A stretch of DNA of 64,000 nucleotides, taken from Maricaulis sp965242785. GTDB taxonomy: Bacteria; Pseudomonadota; Alphaproteobacteria; Caulobacterales; Maricaulaceae. The position numbers were made by a program, and so were the translations under genes. The DNA is taken from positions 372,001-436,000 of the forward strand of contig CBDETA010000001.1 in NCBI GenBank assembly GCA_965242785.1, given 5' to 3'. Within the stretch, counting starts at the first letter, position 1; each line of letters starts with the position of its first letter. A model generated the notes under the pieces. The model saw only the letters and a program-made list of their open reading frames with translations, made no database searches and was not told where the DNA came from. Positions 17,444 through 25,312 of this stretch are shown one piece after another.

Positions 17444-19111
17444 ATGGCCGCCTATAAATACGTCTATCACATGGACAAGCTGTCGAAGACCTATCCGGGC
17501 GCTGCCAAGCCGGTCTTCCAGGACATTTCCCTGCACTTCCTGCCGGACGCCAAGATCGGCGTCGTCGGCGTCAACGGTGCGGGTAAGTCCTCGCTGCTGA
17601 AGATCATGGCCGGCATGGATACCGACTTCACCGGCGAGGCCTGGGCCGAGAAGGGTGTGAAGGTCGGCTATCTGCCCCAGGAGCCGGTGCTGGATGAGAG
17701 CAAGACCGTCTGGGAGAATGTGATCGAGGGCTCGGCCCAGAAACAGCTTCTGGAAGAGTTCAATGCCGTGTCCATGCAGCTGGCCGAGGATTATTCCGAC
17801 GAGCTGATGGAAAAGATGACCGCCCTGCAGGAGCGCATCGACGCCGAGAATGCCTGGGACATCGACAGCAAGATCGAGATGGCGATGACGGCCCTGCGCT
17901 GCCCGCCCTCTGACTGGGGCGTGACCGACCTGTCCGGCGGTGAGCGCCGCCGTGTGGCGCTGTGCCGCCTGCTGCTGTCGGAACCGCACATGCTGCTGCT
18001 CGACGAACCGACCAACCACCTGGACGCGGAAAGCGTGCAGTGGCTGCAGCATTATCTGGAAAAGTTCGAGGGCGCCGTGCTGGTCGTTACCCACGACCGC
18101 TACTTCCTTGACAGCATCACCACCTGGACGCTGGAGCTCGATCGCGGCCGCGGCGTGCCCTATGAGGGCGGCTATTCGGCCTGGCTGGAGCAGAAGGCCA
18201 AGCGCATGGCCCAGGAAGAGCGCGAAGCCTCGTCCAAGGACAAGGCGCTGGCGCGTGAACTGGAATGGATCCGCTCCTCGCCCAAGGCCCGCCAGGCCAA
18301 GTCCAAGGCGCGTATCAAATCCTATGAGGAACTGCGCGAGAGCGCCGAGAAGCGCGAGATCAACCACGCCCAGATCAACATTCCGCCGGGCCCGCGCCTG
18401 GGCGGTGTTGTCGTGGAAGTGGAGAATCTGAAGAAGGGCTTCGAGGACAAGCTGTTGATCGACGGCCTGTCCTTCAAGCTGCCGCCCGGCGGCGTGGTCG
18501 GCGTGATCGGTCCGAACGGGGCGGGCAAGTCCACCCTGTTCAAGATGATCACCGGCCAGGACAAGCCGGACGCCGGCTCGATCCGTCTCGGCGAGACGGT
18601 GAAACTGTCCTATGTCGACCAGTCGCGCGATGCGCTGGACCCGAACAAGACGGTCTGGGAAGAAATCTCCGGCGGCAATGACATGCTGGATCTGGGCGGC
18701 AAGGAAGTGCCGAGCCGGGCCTACGTCGGCGCCTTCAACTTCAAGGGCGGCAATCAGCAGAAGAAGGTCGGCCTCTTGTCCGGCGGTGAGCGCAACCGCG
18801 TCCACCTCGCCAAGACGCTGCAGACCGGCGGCAACCTCCTGCTGCTCGACGAACCGACCAACGACCTGGACGTGGAAACGCTCGCGGCGCTGGAACAGGC
18901 GCTGGAAGCCTATCCGGGCTGCGCCGTGGTCATCTCGCACGACCGCTTCTTCCTCGACCGCCTGGCCACCCACATCCTGGCCTTTGAAGGCGACAGCCAT
19001 GTGGAATGGTTCGAAGGCAATTTCGCCGACTACATGGAAGACAAGAAGCGCCGCCTGGGCCCCGACGCCGACATGCCCAAGCGCATCAAGTTCCAGAAGT
19101 TCGCGCGGTAA
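17444..19111 (+). CDS. ettA: ABC-F protein EttA, energy-dependent translational throttle
   Basis: The 555-residue protein has two ABC cassettes and no TM segment. The first Walker A is GVNGAGKSS (about 42-50) with signature LSGGERRR; the second is GPNGAGKST with LSGGERNR; both are followed by LLLDEPTN. The linker contains a basic coiled segment (SSPKARQAKSKARIKSYEEL), and an arm insert lies in the first cassette. Length and sequence match EttA, which binds the ribosomal E site and couples the first elongation step to ATP/ADP level. ATG 17444 is the family start and is preceded by AAAGAGAG. It is a single gene, followed by a REP-like hairpin. Confidence 0.95.
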   Translation: MAAYKYVYHMDKLSKTYPGAAKPVFQDISLHFLPDAKIGVVGVNGAGKSSLLKIMAGMDTDFTGEAWAEKGVKVGYLPQEPVLDESKTVWENVIEGSAQKQLLEEFNAVSMQLAEDYSDELMEKMTALQERIDAENAWDIDSKIEMAMTALRCPPSDWGVTDLSGGERRRVALCRLLLSEPHMLLLDEPTNHLDAESVQWLQHYLEKFEGAVLVVTHDRYFLDSITTWTLELDRGRGVPYEGGYSAWLEQKAKRMAQEEREASSKDKALARELEWIRSSPKARQAKSKARIKSYEELRESAEKREINHAQINIPPGPRLGGVVVEVENLKKGFEDKLLIDGLSFKLPPGGVVGVIGPNGAGKSTLFKMITGQDKPDAGSIRLGETVKLSYVDQSRDALDPNKTVWEEISGGNDMLDLGGKEVPSRAYVGAFNFKGGNQQKKVGLLSGGERNRVHLAKTLQTGGNLLLLDEPTNDLDVETLAALEQALEAYPGCAVVISHDRFFLDRLATHILAFEGDSHVEWFEGNFADYMEDKKRRLGPDADMPKRIKFQKFAR

Positions 19112-19127
19112 GAACCGAAGTGCGGGT

Positions 19128-19156
19128 GAGGGACATGTACCTTTGGTACGTGTCCC
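19128..19156. repeat. REP-like palindrome, left copy
   Basis: GGGACATGTACC at 19130-19141, a TTT loop and GGTACGTGTCCC at 19145-19156 form a 12-bp stem with one non-Watson-Crick pair. The extended unit starts at 19128 (GAG). It is the reverse complement of the 19602-19630 copy except in the loop. Confidence 0.8.
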
Positions 19157-19177
19157 GACCGGCTCAATCGTCACAGC

Positions 19178-19594
19178 ATGTCAAAACGCATACTACTTAT
19201 TGACGGTCAAACGCCCGAGACCCTTCTGTCGATGGCAGACCTTGATGCGTTCGTGCTGGTTGATGCGCCGATCGTCTTCACTGTCGGAAAGGCGGACGTT
19301 CTCGCTGAATTTGCTCTGGTCGATGCGACCCTTCACGTCACGATCGCGGTTGTCGAGAAGGGCGGAGAGGGCGTGCTGCCGCAGCTTGTCAGAGTCGTGG
19401 AACGAGCCGCCCTGGATCGGCGATTGGCTGCGATTGAATGGTCGATTCTGGCTCGTAATCGCGCAATTCCGAACCCCAAGCTTCAATCCGTGCTTGAGAG
19501 GCTGGGGTTTGAGGTTCGGTCCGACAGCGGCGGTTCCGAATACTATTGGCTCCGTGTCTCAACGAACAAGACGCTGAGCCACTCGCGCGGATAG
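19178..19594 (+). CDS. Orphan protein between inverted palindromes
   Basis: The 138-residue product begins SKRILLIDG and has alternating beta and alpha patterns; the end (NPKLQSVLERLGFEV...YYWLRV) recalls the last motif of GNAT acetyltransferases, but the acetyl-CoA loop is not evident, so no function is given. There is no good ribosome site. The gene seems less GC-rich than its neighbours. It is bounded 22 bp upstream and 8 bp downstream by inverted copies of a 29-bp palindromic unit, which suggests that the gene and its boundaries arrived together. Confidence 0.6.
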   Translation: MSKRILLIDGQTPETLLSMADLDAFVLVDAPIVFTVGKADVLAEFALVDATLHVTIAVVEKGGEGVLPQLVRVVERAALDRRLAAIEWSILARNRAIPNPKLQSVLERLGFEVRSDSGGSEYYWLRVSTNKTLSHSRG

Positions 19595-19601
19595 GCTTTG
19601 C

Positions 19602-19630
19602 GGGACACGTACCGGAGGTACATGTCCCTC
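19602..19630. repeat. REP-like palindrome, right copy (inverted)
   Basis: GGGACACGTACC at 19602-19613, a GGA loop and GGTACATGTCCC at 19617-19628, extended by TC to 19630. It is the reverse complement of the left copy apart from two loop bases. It lies 5 bp from the stop codon of the leftward dadA-like gene. Confidence 0.8.
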
Positions 19631-19634
19631 GCCG

Positions 19635-20903
19635 CTAAACCCGCGCCGCCGCAAATGCACTCGCATCAATCGCCGGCGTTTTCCCGCTCATCTGCGCGGC
19701 GAGCACATCGCCGGAGCCCATGGCCTGGGTCCAGCCGAGATGGCCGTGGCCGGTGGTGAGCCAGAGGCCCTTGGCGCGGGTTTCGCCGATGAAGGGGCGG
19801 CCGTCGGCGGACATGGGGCGGAAGCCGCACCAGGGGTTCTGTTCGCCGGCCAGCAGGGTCTCGGCGATGTCCGGATAGAGCCGGCGCAGGAGCTGGCGCA
19901 GATTGTCGACGCGTTCCTGGCGCAGGGTGCGGTCGGTGCCGGCGATCTCGGCGGTGCCGGCCACGCGCAGGCGGTCGCCCATGGGCGTGGCAATGGCGTG
20001 CAGCGCTTCGTCGACGACCGGCAGGGAGGGGCGTTCATTGAGGCCCGACATGTCCAGGCTGAGCGAATAGCCCTTCACCGGACGCACCGGCAGGTGCAGG
20101 CCCAGCGGTCTGAGCAGGCGCCAGGTGTCATGGCCGGTCGCCAGCACCACCGCCTCCACCTCGATTTCCTCGCGATGGGTGCGCACGCCGATGATGTGAC
20201 CGGCGCGGTCCATCAGCTCCTTCACCGGCGTGTGCCATTCGAACCGGACCCCGGCGGCCTCGCAGGCCCGGGTCAGGCCGATCGTGAAGGCGCGCGCATC
20301 GCCGCTCTCGTCATCGGGATAGAAGATGGCACCGGCAATACGGTCGCGGATGGAGGCGAGCAGGGGCTCCTTCTCCAGCGTCTCCTCGACATCCAGCCAT
20401 TGCAGGTTGAGCCCGAGATCGCGAAGCATCTGCGTGGTGCCATGCGGGTCATCCAGCGCCGAGCGGTCATGGCAGATTTTCAGCGTGCCGCGCCTGAGAT
20501 TGTCGAATTCCAGCTTCAGCCCGTCGCGCGCGGCCTGGGTCAGCTGGAGCGAGTGGCGCGACAGGGCGAAATTGGCCCGGCAGGCCGTGGCAAAGCGCTT
20601 CGGCGAGGAATGGGCGAGAAAGCGCAGCCCCCAGGGAATGAGGCCCGGCAGGGGTTTCAGCCGCAGCTTCATCGCCGAATGCGGGTCGAACAGCGAGCCC
20701 AGCAGCTGCCAGTGCACGCCGGGCGCATTCCAGGGCTCCGGCTCGGACGGCGTCAGGGCGCCGGCATTGGCAAAACTGGTTTCCTCGGCCGGGCCGTCAT
20801 GGGCATCCAGCACGGTGACGCGATGGCCGCGCTGGTTCAGCGCCCAGGCCGCAGCGATGCCGGCCAGACCGGCCCCGACAATCAGGACTTCCTTGTGAGA
20901 CAC
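19635..20903 (-). CDS. dadA: D-amino-acid dehydrogenase (FAD-dependent, DadA family)
   Basis: The 422-residue flavoprotein has the N-terminal dinucleotide fold VLIVGAGLAGIAAAW (Gly10, 12 and 15), a DAO-type substrate domain, and the C-terminal FAD motif with GFRPMSADGRPFIG and LWLTTGHGHLGWTQAMGSG, as in DadA. These enzymes oxidatively deaminate D-amino acids at the membrane and pass electrons to quinone. No alanine racemase gene is adjacent. The gene is divergent from the ArsR-methyltransferase fusion with a 97-bp shared promoter gap. A related glycine/D-amino-acid oxidase is the main alternative. Confidence 0.85.
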   Translation of the reverse strand: MSHKEVLIVGAGLAGIAAAWALNQRGHRVTVLDAHDGPAEETSFANAGALTPSEPEPWNAPGVHWQLLGSLFDPHSAMKLRLKPLPGLIPWGLRFLAHSSPKRFATACRANFALSRHSLQLTQAARDGLKLEFDNLRRGTLKICHDRSALDDPHGTTQMLRDLGLNLQWLDVEETLEKEPLLASIRDRIAGAIFYPDDESGDARAFTIGLTRACEAAGVRFEWHTPVKELMDRAGHIIGVRTHREEIEVEAVVLATGHDTWRLLRPLGLHLPVRPVKGYSLSLDMSGLNERPSLPVVDEALHAIATPMGDRLRVAGTAEIAGTDRTLRQERVDNLRQLLRRLYPDIAETLLAGEQNPWCGFRPMSADGRPFIGETRAKGLWLTTGHGHLGWTQAMGSGDVLAAQMSGKTPAIDASAFAAARV

Positions 20904-21000
20904 GCAAATCTCCGGCGGTGCGGCTACACGGGCAGGTTTGAACTTCGTGACAATGCCGATAAAAGCAAGCGGTTAGTACGGCATTTTTGACCCGGATTTC

Positions 21001-21942
21001 ATGGACGCTCTGGTTTCCCAGCTCAAGGCGCTTGCCGAACCGACCCGGTTGCGGATCGTGGCGCTGTTGTCGCGTGGCGAGCTGACCGTGTCGGAACTGG
21101 TGCAGATCCTGGGGCAGAGCCAGCCGCGCGTCTCGCGTCACCTCAAGCTGCTGACCGAGGCGGGTCTCGCCGAGCGCCTGCCGGAGGGGGCCTATGTCTT
21201 CTACCGGCTGACCGATGCCGGCGGCGGGCGGCGGCTGGCGCAGATGACGCATGATCTCCTGCCGGACAATGATGCGGTGATCACCCGCGACGCCTCGCGT
21301 CTGGACGCCATCAAGCAGGCCCGCGCCCAGGCCGCCCAGGCCTATTTCGAGAGCGTGGCCGAGGACTGGGACCGGATCCGTTCCTTCCACCTGGCCGATC
21401 ACGAGGTCGAGGCCGCCATGCGCAAGCTGGTCGGGCCGGGCCCGTTCGATCTGATGATCGATGTCGGCGTCGGCACCGGCCGGGTGCTGGAACTGTTCTC
21501 CGATCGGGTCGGTCGCGGCATCGGCGTCGATATCAACCACTCCATGCTGAACATGGCGCGGCTGAACCTGGAACGGGCCGGTCTGCGGCATTGTTCGGTG
21601 CGCCATGCCGATGTCGGGGCGCTGCCCTTCGAGGAAGGCGCGGCCGATCTGGTGACCGTGCACCAGGTGCTGCACTATCTGGAGGATCCGGGCTTGGCCG
21701 TGCAGGAGTGCGCACGCGTGCTCAAGCCGGGCGGCAATCTGCTGATCGTCGATTTCGCCCCGCACCAGCTGGAGACCCTGCGGGAAGATTATTTCCACCG
21801 CCGGCTGGGCTTTTCGGACGAGGAGATGCGGGCGCTGATCGAAAGCTCGGGCCTGGAACTGGTCGAGCAGACCTCGCTGCACCCGGAAGAACCGGCCGGA
21901 CAGCTGACGATGAAAATCTGGGTCGCCCGCCGCAGGGCCTGA
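21001..21942 (+). CDS. ArsR-family regulator fused to a SAM-dependent methyltransferase
   Basis: The 313-residue protein joins an ArsR-type winged helix (about residues 1-95; PTRLRIVALLSRGELTVSELVQILGQSQPRVSRHLKLL) to a class I methyltransferase (about 115-305) with SAM motif I IDVGVGTGRVLEL (153-165) and DINHSMLNMAR. ArsR metal-binding Cys-x-Val-Cys is absent, so it is not a metal sensor. In many alphaproteobacteria such fusions sit beside metF or metH and are thought to respond to SAM/methionine status; no methionine gene is adjacent here. The C-terminal domain could be a sensor or an active methyltransferase. Confidence 0.88.
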   Translation: MDALVSQLKALAEPTRLRIVALLSRGELTVSELVQILGQSQPRVSRHLKLLTEAGLAERLPEGAYVFYRLTDAGGGRRLAQMTHDLLPDNDAVITRDASRLDAIKQARAQAAQAYFESVAEDWDRIRSFHLADHEVEAAMRKLVGPGPFDLMIDVGVGTGRVLELFSDRVGRGIGVDINHSMLNMARLNLERAGLRHCSVRHADVGALPFEEGAADLVTVHQVLHYLEDPGLAVQECARVLKPGGNLLIVDFAPHQLETLREDYFHRRLGFSDEEMRALIESSGLELVEQTSLHPEEPAGQLTMKIWVARRRA

Positions 21943-22021
21943 ATTCGCCTATCCGTTGATTTCGCTATTCGCTTCCCGGCTGCCCGTGTAATCTCACCGG
22001 CGTCTTGCAAGGGGGGCAGAC

Positions 22022-22708
22022 ATGCAAACTGCGTTGAACGTAATCAGTCTCGCTGTGCTCGGAACTCTGGGCGCTGGCATCTGGCTGACACAGGACTCGG
22101 TCGAGGCCGGGATGGATGGGGCGATGCCGGAAACGGCACCGGTCTCCGATACCGCCACCGATGCGGGTGACGACATGGCCGCTGACGAGGCCGCGTCGGC
22201 GGATGCCGGGGCCGAGGAGCCCAATGCTGAAGGGGCGGAAGGTGCGGCTGGCGAAGATGCCACGACCGATCCGGCTGCCGAACCTGACAGCGGCGGCTAC
22301 ACGCTCGAGGGCACGATCCCGGGCTACTTCATTGCCAATACCGATGTCCGTTTCGGCGACCTGGTGCTGGAAAACATCATGGCCGAGCCCGCCTATAACG
22401 GGTTTGAGGAACGGGTCCTGTTCACGCTGGAGGACACCAGTGAAGTCGCCGGTTCCAACGAATATGGCGACTATTACGAAGCCTATGTGATGAATGTGGA
22501 AAGCTATTCCATCTCGGCAGACGGCGTGTCCATCGTGGCATCCAATCCGGAAGTCGGCACCCTGACCCTGGAAGGGGTCTATGTCGCTGACGGTTTCGCG
22601 GCCTGGACGTCGGGTGCGGAATCCGTGCGCGAGCTCTTCACCGCGACGCTGACGCTGAACGATATCGTCGTGAACGATGCCAGCTTTGGTTTCTGGGTCG
22701 GCGACTGA
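22022..22708 (+). CDS. Secreted or membrane-anchored acidic protein of unknown function
   Basis: The 228-residue product has an N-terminal hydrophobic segment (about residues 5-22), an Ala/Asp/Glu-rich low-complexity linker (about 30-90), and a C-terminal domain of about 135 residues rich in beta strands and Tyr (GYFIANTDVRFGDLVLENIM...). The layout suggests an exported domain on a flexible acidic stalk. No family was recognised. It starts directly behind a GGGGGG-rich ribosome site and is followed by a hairpin. Confidence 0.7.
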   Translation: MQTALNVISLAVLGTLGAGIWLTQDSVEAGMDGAMPETAPVSDTATDAGDDMAADEAASADAGAEEPNAEGAEGAAGEDATTDPAAEPDSGGYTLEGTIPGYFIANTDVRFGDLVLENIMAEPAYNGFEERVLFTLEDTSEVAGSNEYGDYYEAYVMNVESYSISADGVSIVASNPEVGTLTLEGVYVADGFAAWTSGAESVRELFTATLTLNDIVVNDASFGFWVGD

Positions 22709-22716
22709 GCCTGGCC

Positions 22717-22745
22717 GGGGCGGCTGGCCGGACGGTCGCCGCCCC
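22717..22745 (+). terminator. Hairpin after the acidic secreted protein gene
   Basis: GGGGCGGC (22717-22724) pairs perfectly with GCCGCCCC (22738-22745). It starts 9 bp after the stop codon. A second smaller hairpin, GCGGGAA/TTCCCGC (22759-22778), follows with TTGATTT after it. Confidence 0.5.
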
Positions 22746-22832
22746 GCACAGGGCTTTGGCGGGAATTGACTTTCCCGCTTGATTTCCGTCACATCCGGGT
22801 AATTGTGCGCCCCTGACCTGTCCGGAGCCGCC

Positions 22833-23315
22833 TTGACCCGTACCCGCAGCAAATCGAAGAGCAAGCGTCCGCAGGATGACGGCGCGCCGTCGATCATTGT
22901 CGGCTGGCGCGAATGGGTGGGTCTGCCCGATCTGGGAGATTTCCGGGTCAAGGCCAAGATTGACACCGGCGCGCGTACGTCTGCGATCCATGCCTGGAAG
23001 ATCAAGCCTTTCGACAAGGACGGTCAGGCCTGGGTGCATTTCGAGCTGCATCCCAACCAGGATGACAACACCACGCGCGTGGCGTGCGAATTACCGGTAT
23101 TGGAGAGCCGGGACATCCGCAGCTCGAATGGCCAGGTCCAGACGCGTTATGTGGTGCTGACCCGGCTGAAGATCGGACAGCATGACTGGCCGATCGAGTT
23201 GACTTTGACGCGGCGGGACGAGATGGGGTTCCGCATGCTGATCGGGCGAACGGCCCTGCGACCGGATGCTCTTGTAAACCCGTCGCGTTCCTTCCTTTGT
23301 TCGGCACCCCTTTAG
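22833..23315 (+). CDS. RimB-type aspartic/zinc protease (Zn_protease family, retropepsin-like)
   Basis: The 160-residue protein has the conserved KIDTGARTSAIHA motif (D-T-G-A, as in retropepsin-like folds), then RRDEMGFRMLIGRTAL and the closing NPSRSFL. This is the family linked to RimK, whose Pseudomonas member RimB trims glutamate tails from ribosomal protein S6. TTG 22833 is chosen because GGAG lies 9 bp upstream; the TTG at 22803 lacks a site. A TTGACT at 22766 may be a -35 element. The gene begins a co-directional unit with rimK 57 bp downstream. Confidence 0.85.
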   Translation: MTRTRSKSKSKRPQDDGAPSIIVGWREWVGLPDLGDFRVKAKIDTGARTSAIHAWKIKPFDKDGQAWVHFELHPNQDDNTTRVACELPVLESRDIRSSNGQVQTRYVVLTRLKIGQHDWPIELTLTRRDEMGFRMLIGRTALRPDALVNPSRSFLCSAPL

Positions 23316-23372
23316 TGCGACCGGACTGATTGCTAGTTTGCAGCGACAGTCACCGGCTCTGCGGAGATGAAT

Positions 23373-24278
23373 ATGCGCATTATCATGCTGGCCCGTAACG
23401 CCAAGCTGTACTCTCACCAACGCTTGGTCGAGGCAGCAGAAGCCCGCGGCCACGAAATCGATATCTACGATACGCTCAGGCTGTACATGGATATCACCTC
23501 CCACAAGCCGGAGCTGCGCTATCAGGGCCGCAGTGTGACCGGGGTCGATGCGGTGATCCCGCGGATCGGCGCCTCGATCACCAGCTACGGCATGGCCGTG
23601 GTGCGCCAGTTCGAGATGATGGGGGTGTGGGCGATGAACGAAAGCGTTGCCATCGGCCGCTCGCGCGACAAGCTGCGCTCACTGCAGCTGCTTTCCCGCG
23701 CCGGGCTGGGCCTGCCGGTGACCGCCTTTGCGCACGACACCGCGATGACCGACGACGTGCTGGATATTGTTGGCGGCGAGCCGGTGGTGATCAAGCTGCT
23801 GGAAGGGACCCAGGGCGTCGGCGTGGTGCTGGCGGAAACCCGGCGTTCGGCCAAATCCGTGATCGAGGCTTTCCGCGGCGCCAAGGTGGACATTCTGGTC
23901 CAGGAATTCATCAAGGAAGCTGGCGGTTCGGACATCCGCACCATCGTGGTCGGTGGCAAGGTGGTGGCGGCCATGAAGCGGCAGGGTGCCCAGGGCGAGT
24001 TCCGCTCCAATCTGCACCGCGGCGGCTCGGCCTCGAAGATCAAGCTGACGCCCGAAGAACGGTCCACCGCCGTGCGTGCGGCCAAGGTGATGGGACTCAA
24101 CGTCGCCGGTGTCGACATGCTGCGCTCCAATCATGGTCCGGTGATCATGGAAGTGAATTCCTCGCCGGGCCTGGAGGGCATCGAGCACGCCACCGGCGTC
24201 GATGTTGCCGACACCATCATCGATTTCATCGAGAAAAATGCCGTGCCCGGCAAGACCAAGACCCGCGGCAAGGGATGA
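23373..24278 (+). CDS. rimK: RimK-type ATP-grasp ligase (ribosomal protein S6 glutamylation)
   Basis: The 301-residue protein starts MRIIMLARNAKLYSHQ, closely matching RimK N-termini. It has the ATP-grasp domain (about 95-290): VIKLLEGTQGVGVVLAE, GGSDIRTIVVGGKVVAAM, and the Mg-binding VIMEVNSSPGLEGIE. RimK adds glutamate residues to the C-terminus of S6 in enterics and pseudomonads. ATG 23373 gives a 6-bp gap to GGAG; an ATG at 23367 abuts it. The stop overlaps the next gene by 4 bp. The true acceptor in this organism is not shown. Confidence 0.92.
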   Translation: MRIIMLARNAKLYSHQRLVEAAEARGHEIDIYDTLRLYMDITSHKPELRYQGRSVTGVDAVIPRIGASITSYGMAVVRQFEMMGVWAMNESVAIGRSRDKLRSLQLLSRAGLGLPVTAFAHDTAMTDDVLDIVGGEPVVIKLLEGTQGVGVVLAETRRSAKSVIEAFRGAKVDILVQEFIKEAGGSDIRTIVVGGKVVAAMKRQGAQGEFRSNLHRGGSASKIKLTPEERSTAVRAAKVMGLNVAGVDMLRSNHGPVIMEVNSSPGLEGIEHATGVDVADTIIDFIEKNAVPGKTKTRGKG

Positions 24279-25312
24279 GCCGCGAACCGTTCGAGATCGC
24301 CGGGCGCAAGGTGGCGCCTGGCACACGGGCGATTGTCGAAGTCCCCGTCTCGGTCCTCTCTGATCACACGCCGATGTCGCTGTCGGTGCATGTCATCCAC
24401 GGCCGCCGGCCGGGCCCGACCGTGTTTGTCTCGGCCGCCATTCATGGTGACGAGATCATCGGGGTGGAGATCATCCGCCGGCTGATCCGCACGCCGCAGC
24501 TGCGTTCGATCGCCGGCACGCTGATCTGTATTCCGGTGGTCAACACGTTCGGCTTCATCTCGCACTCGCGCTATCTGCCGGACCGGCGTGACCTCAACCG
24601 TTCCTTCCCGGGCGCGGCGAGCGGATCGCTGGCGGCGCGGCTGGCGAACATCTTCATGACCGAGGTGGTGGAACGCTGCGATGCGGGCATCGACCTGCAT
24701 TCGGCCGCCCAGAACCGCACCAACCTGCCGCAGATCCGGGTCGATACCGGCGTGCCGGAAGCGCTGGACCTGGCGCGCGAATTTGCCAGTCCGGTGATCG
24801 TGCATTCGACGCTTCGCGACGGTTCGCTGCGCGGGGCGGCCCAGGCCAAGAACATTCCGGTGATCGTCTATGAAAGCGGCGAGGCGCTGCGCTTTGACGA
24901 GACGGCCTTGCGGATGGGCGTGAAGGGCGTTTTGCGGGTGTTGCGCAAGCTCGGCATGATCCGGGCGGACAAGGGGCTGAAATCCACGCTCGTCTCGGAG
25001 ATGAGCAAGAAGTCGACCTGGCTGCGTGCGCCGATGGGCGGGGTTCTGCGCATGCATCGCGGCATTGGTGCTCATGTCGAGCAGGACGAGCTGATCGGGG
25101 TGTTGAGCGATCCGCTGGGGGAAAAGGATATCGAGATCCTCTCGCCGGTTGCCGGCCTGATCATCGGCCGGACCATGCTGCCCATCGTCAATGAGGGTGA
25201 TGCGGTCTGCCATGTCGCCGAGATCGTCAAACGTCACAATGACGAGCCGATGGCACAGCTGGATGACGCCCTGGGCAGTGATCCCCTGTTCGACGAAGAC
25301 GAAATCCTCTAG
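24275..25312 (+). CDS. Succinylglutamate desuccinylase/aspartoacylase-family zinc hydrolase
   Basis: The 345-residue protein is an M14-like zinc amidohydrolase of the AstE/AspA family: AAIHGDEIIG (His/Glu zinc ligands), DRRDLNRSFPG, and IDLHSAAQNRTN (third ligand His). The C-terminal 90 residues form a beta-rich lipoyl-like domain (LRAPMGGVLRMHRGIGAHVEQDELIGVLSD) that is typical of this subgroup. ATG 24275 overlaps the rimK stop (ATGA). No arginine-catabolic ast gene is near, so an AstE role is unlikely. Coupling to rimK suggests a substrate bearing an N-acyl or glutamyl amide bond; this is inference. Confidence 0.88.
   Translation: MSREPFEIAGRKVAPGTRAIVEVPVSVLSDHTPMSLSVHVIHGRRPGPTVFVSAAIHGDEIIGVEIIRRLIRTPQLRSIAGTLICIPVVNTFGFISHSRYLPDRRDLNRSFPGAASGSLAARLANIFMTEVVERCDAGIDLHSAAQNRTNLPQIRVDTGVPEALDLAREFASPVIVHSTLRDGSLRGAAQAKNIPVIVYESGEALRFDETALRMGVKGVLRVLRKLGMIRADKGLKSTLVSEMSKKSTWLRAPMGGVLRMHRGIGAHVEQDELIGVLSDPLGEKDIEILSPVAGLIIGRTMLPIVNEGDAVCHVAEIVKRHNDEPMAQLDDALGSDPLFDEDEIL

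Noticed and set aside
20904..21000. An ATGCCG/CGGCAT inverted repeat between dadA and the ArsR-methyltransferase gene as an operator
   Set aside because: Arms of 6 bp with a 20-bp loop are too short and too far apart to claim as an operator.
25309..25312. Shared CTAG stop codons of two convergent genes as a regulatory feature
   Set aside because: It is a compact gene junction; nothing suggests more than chance packing.
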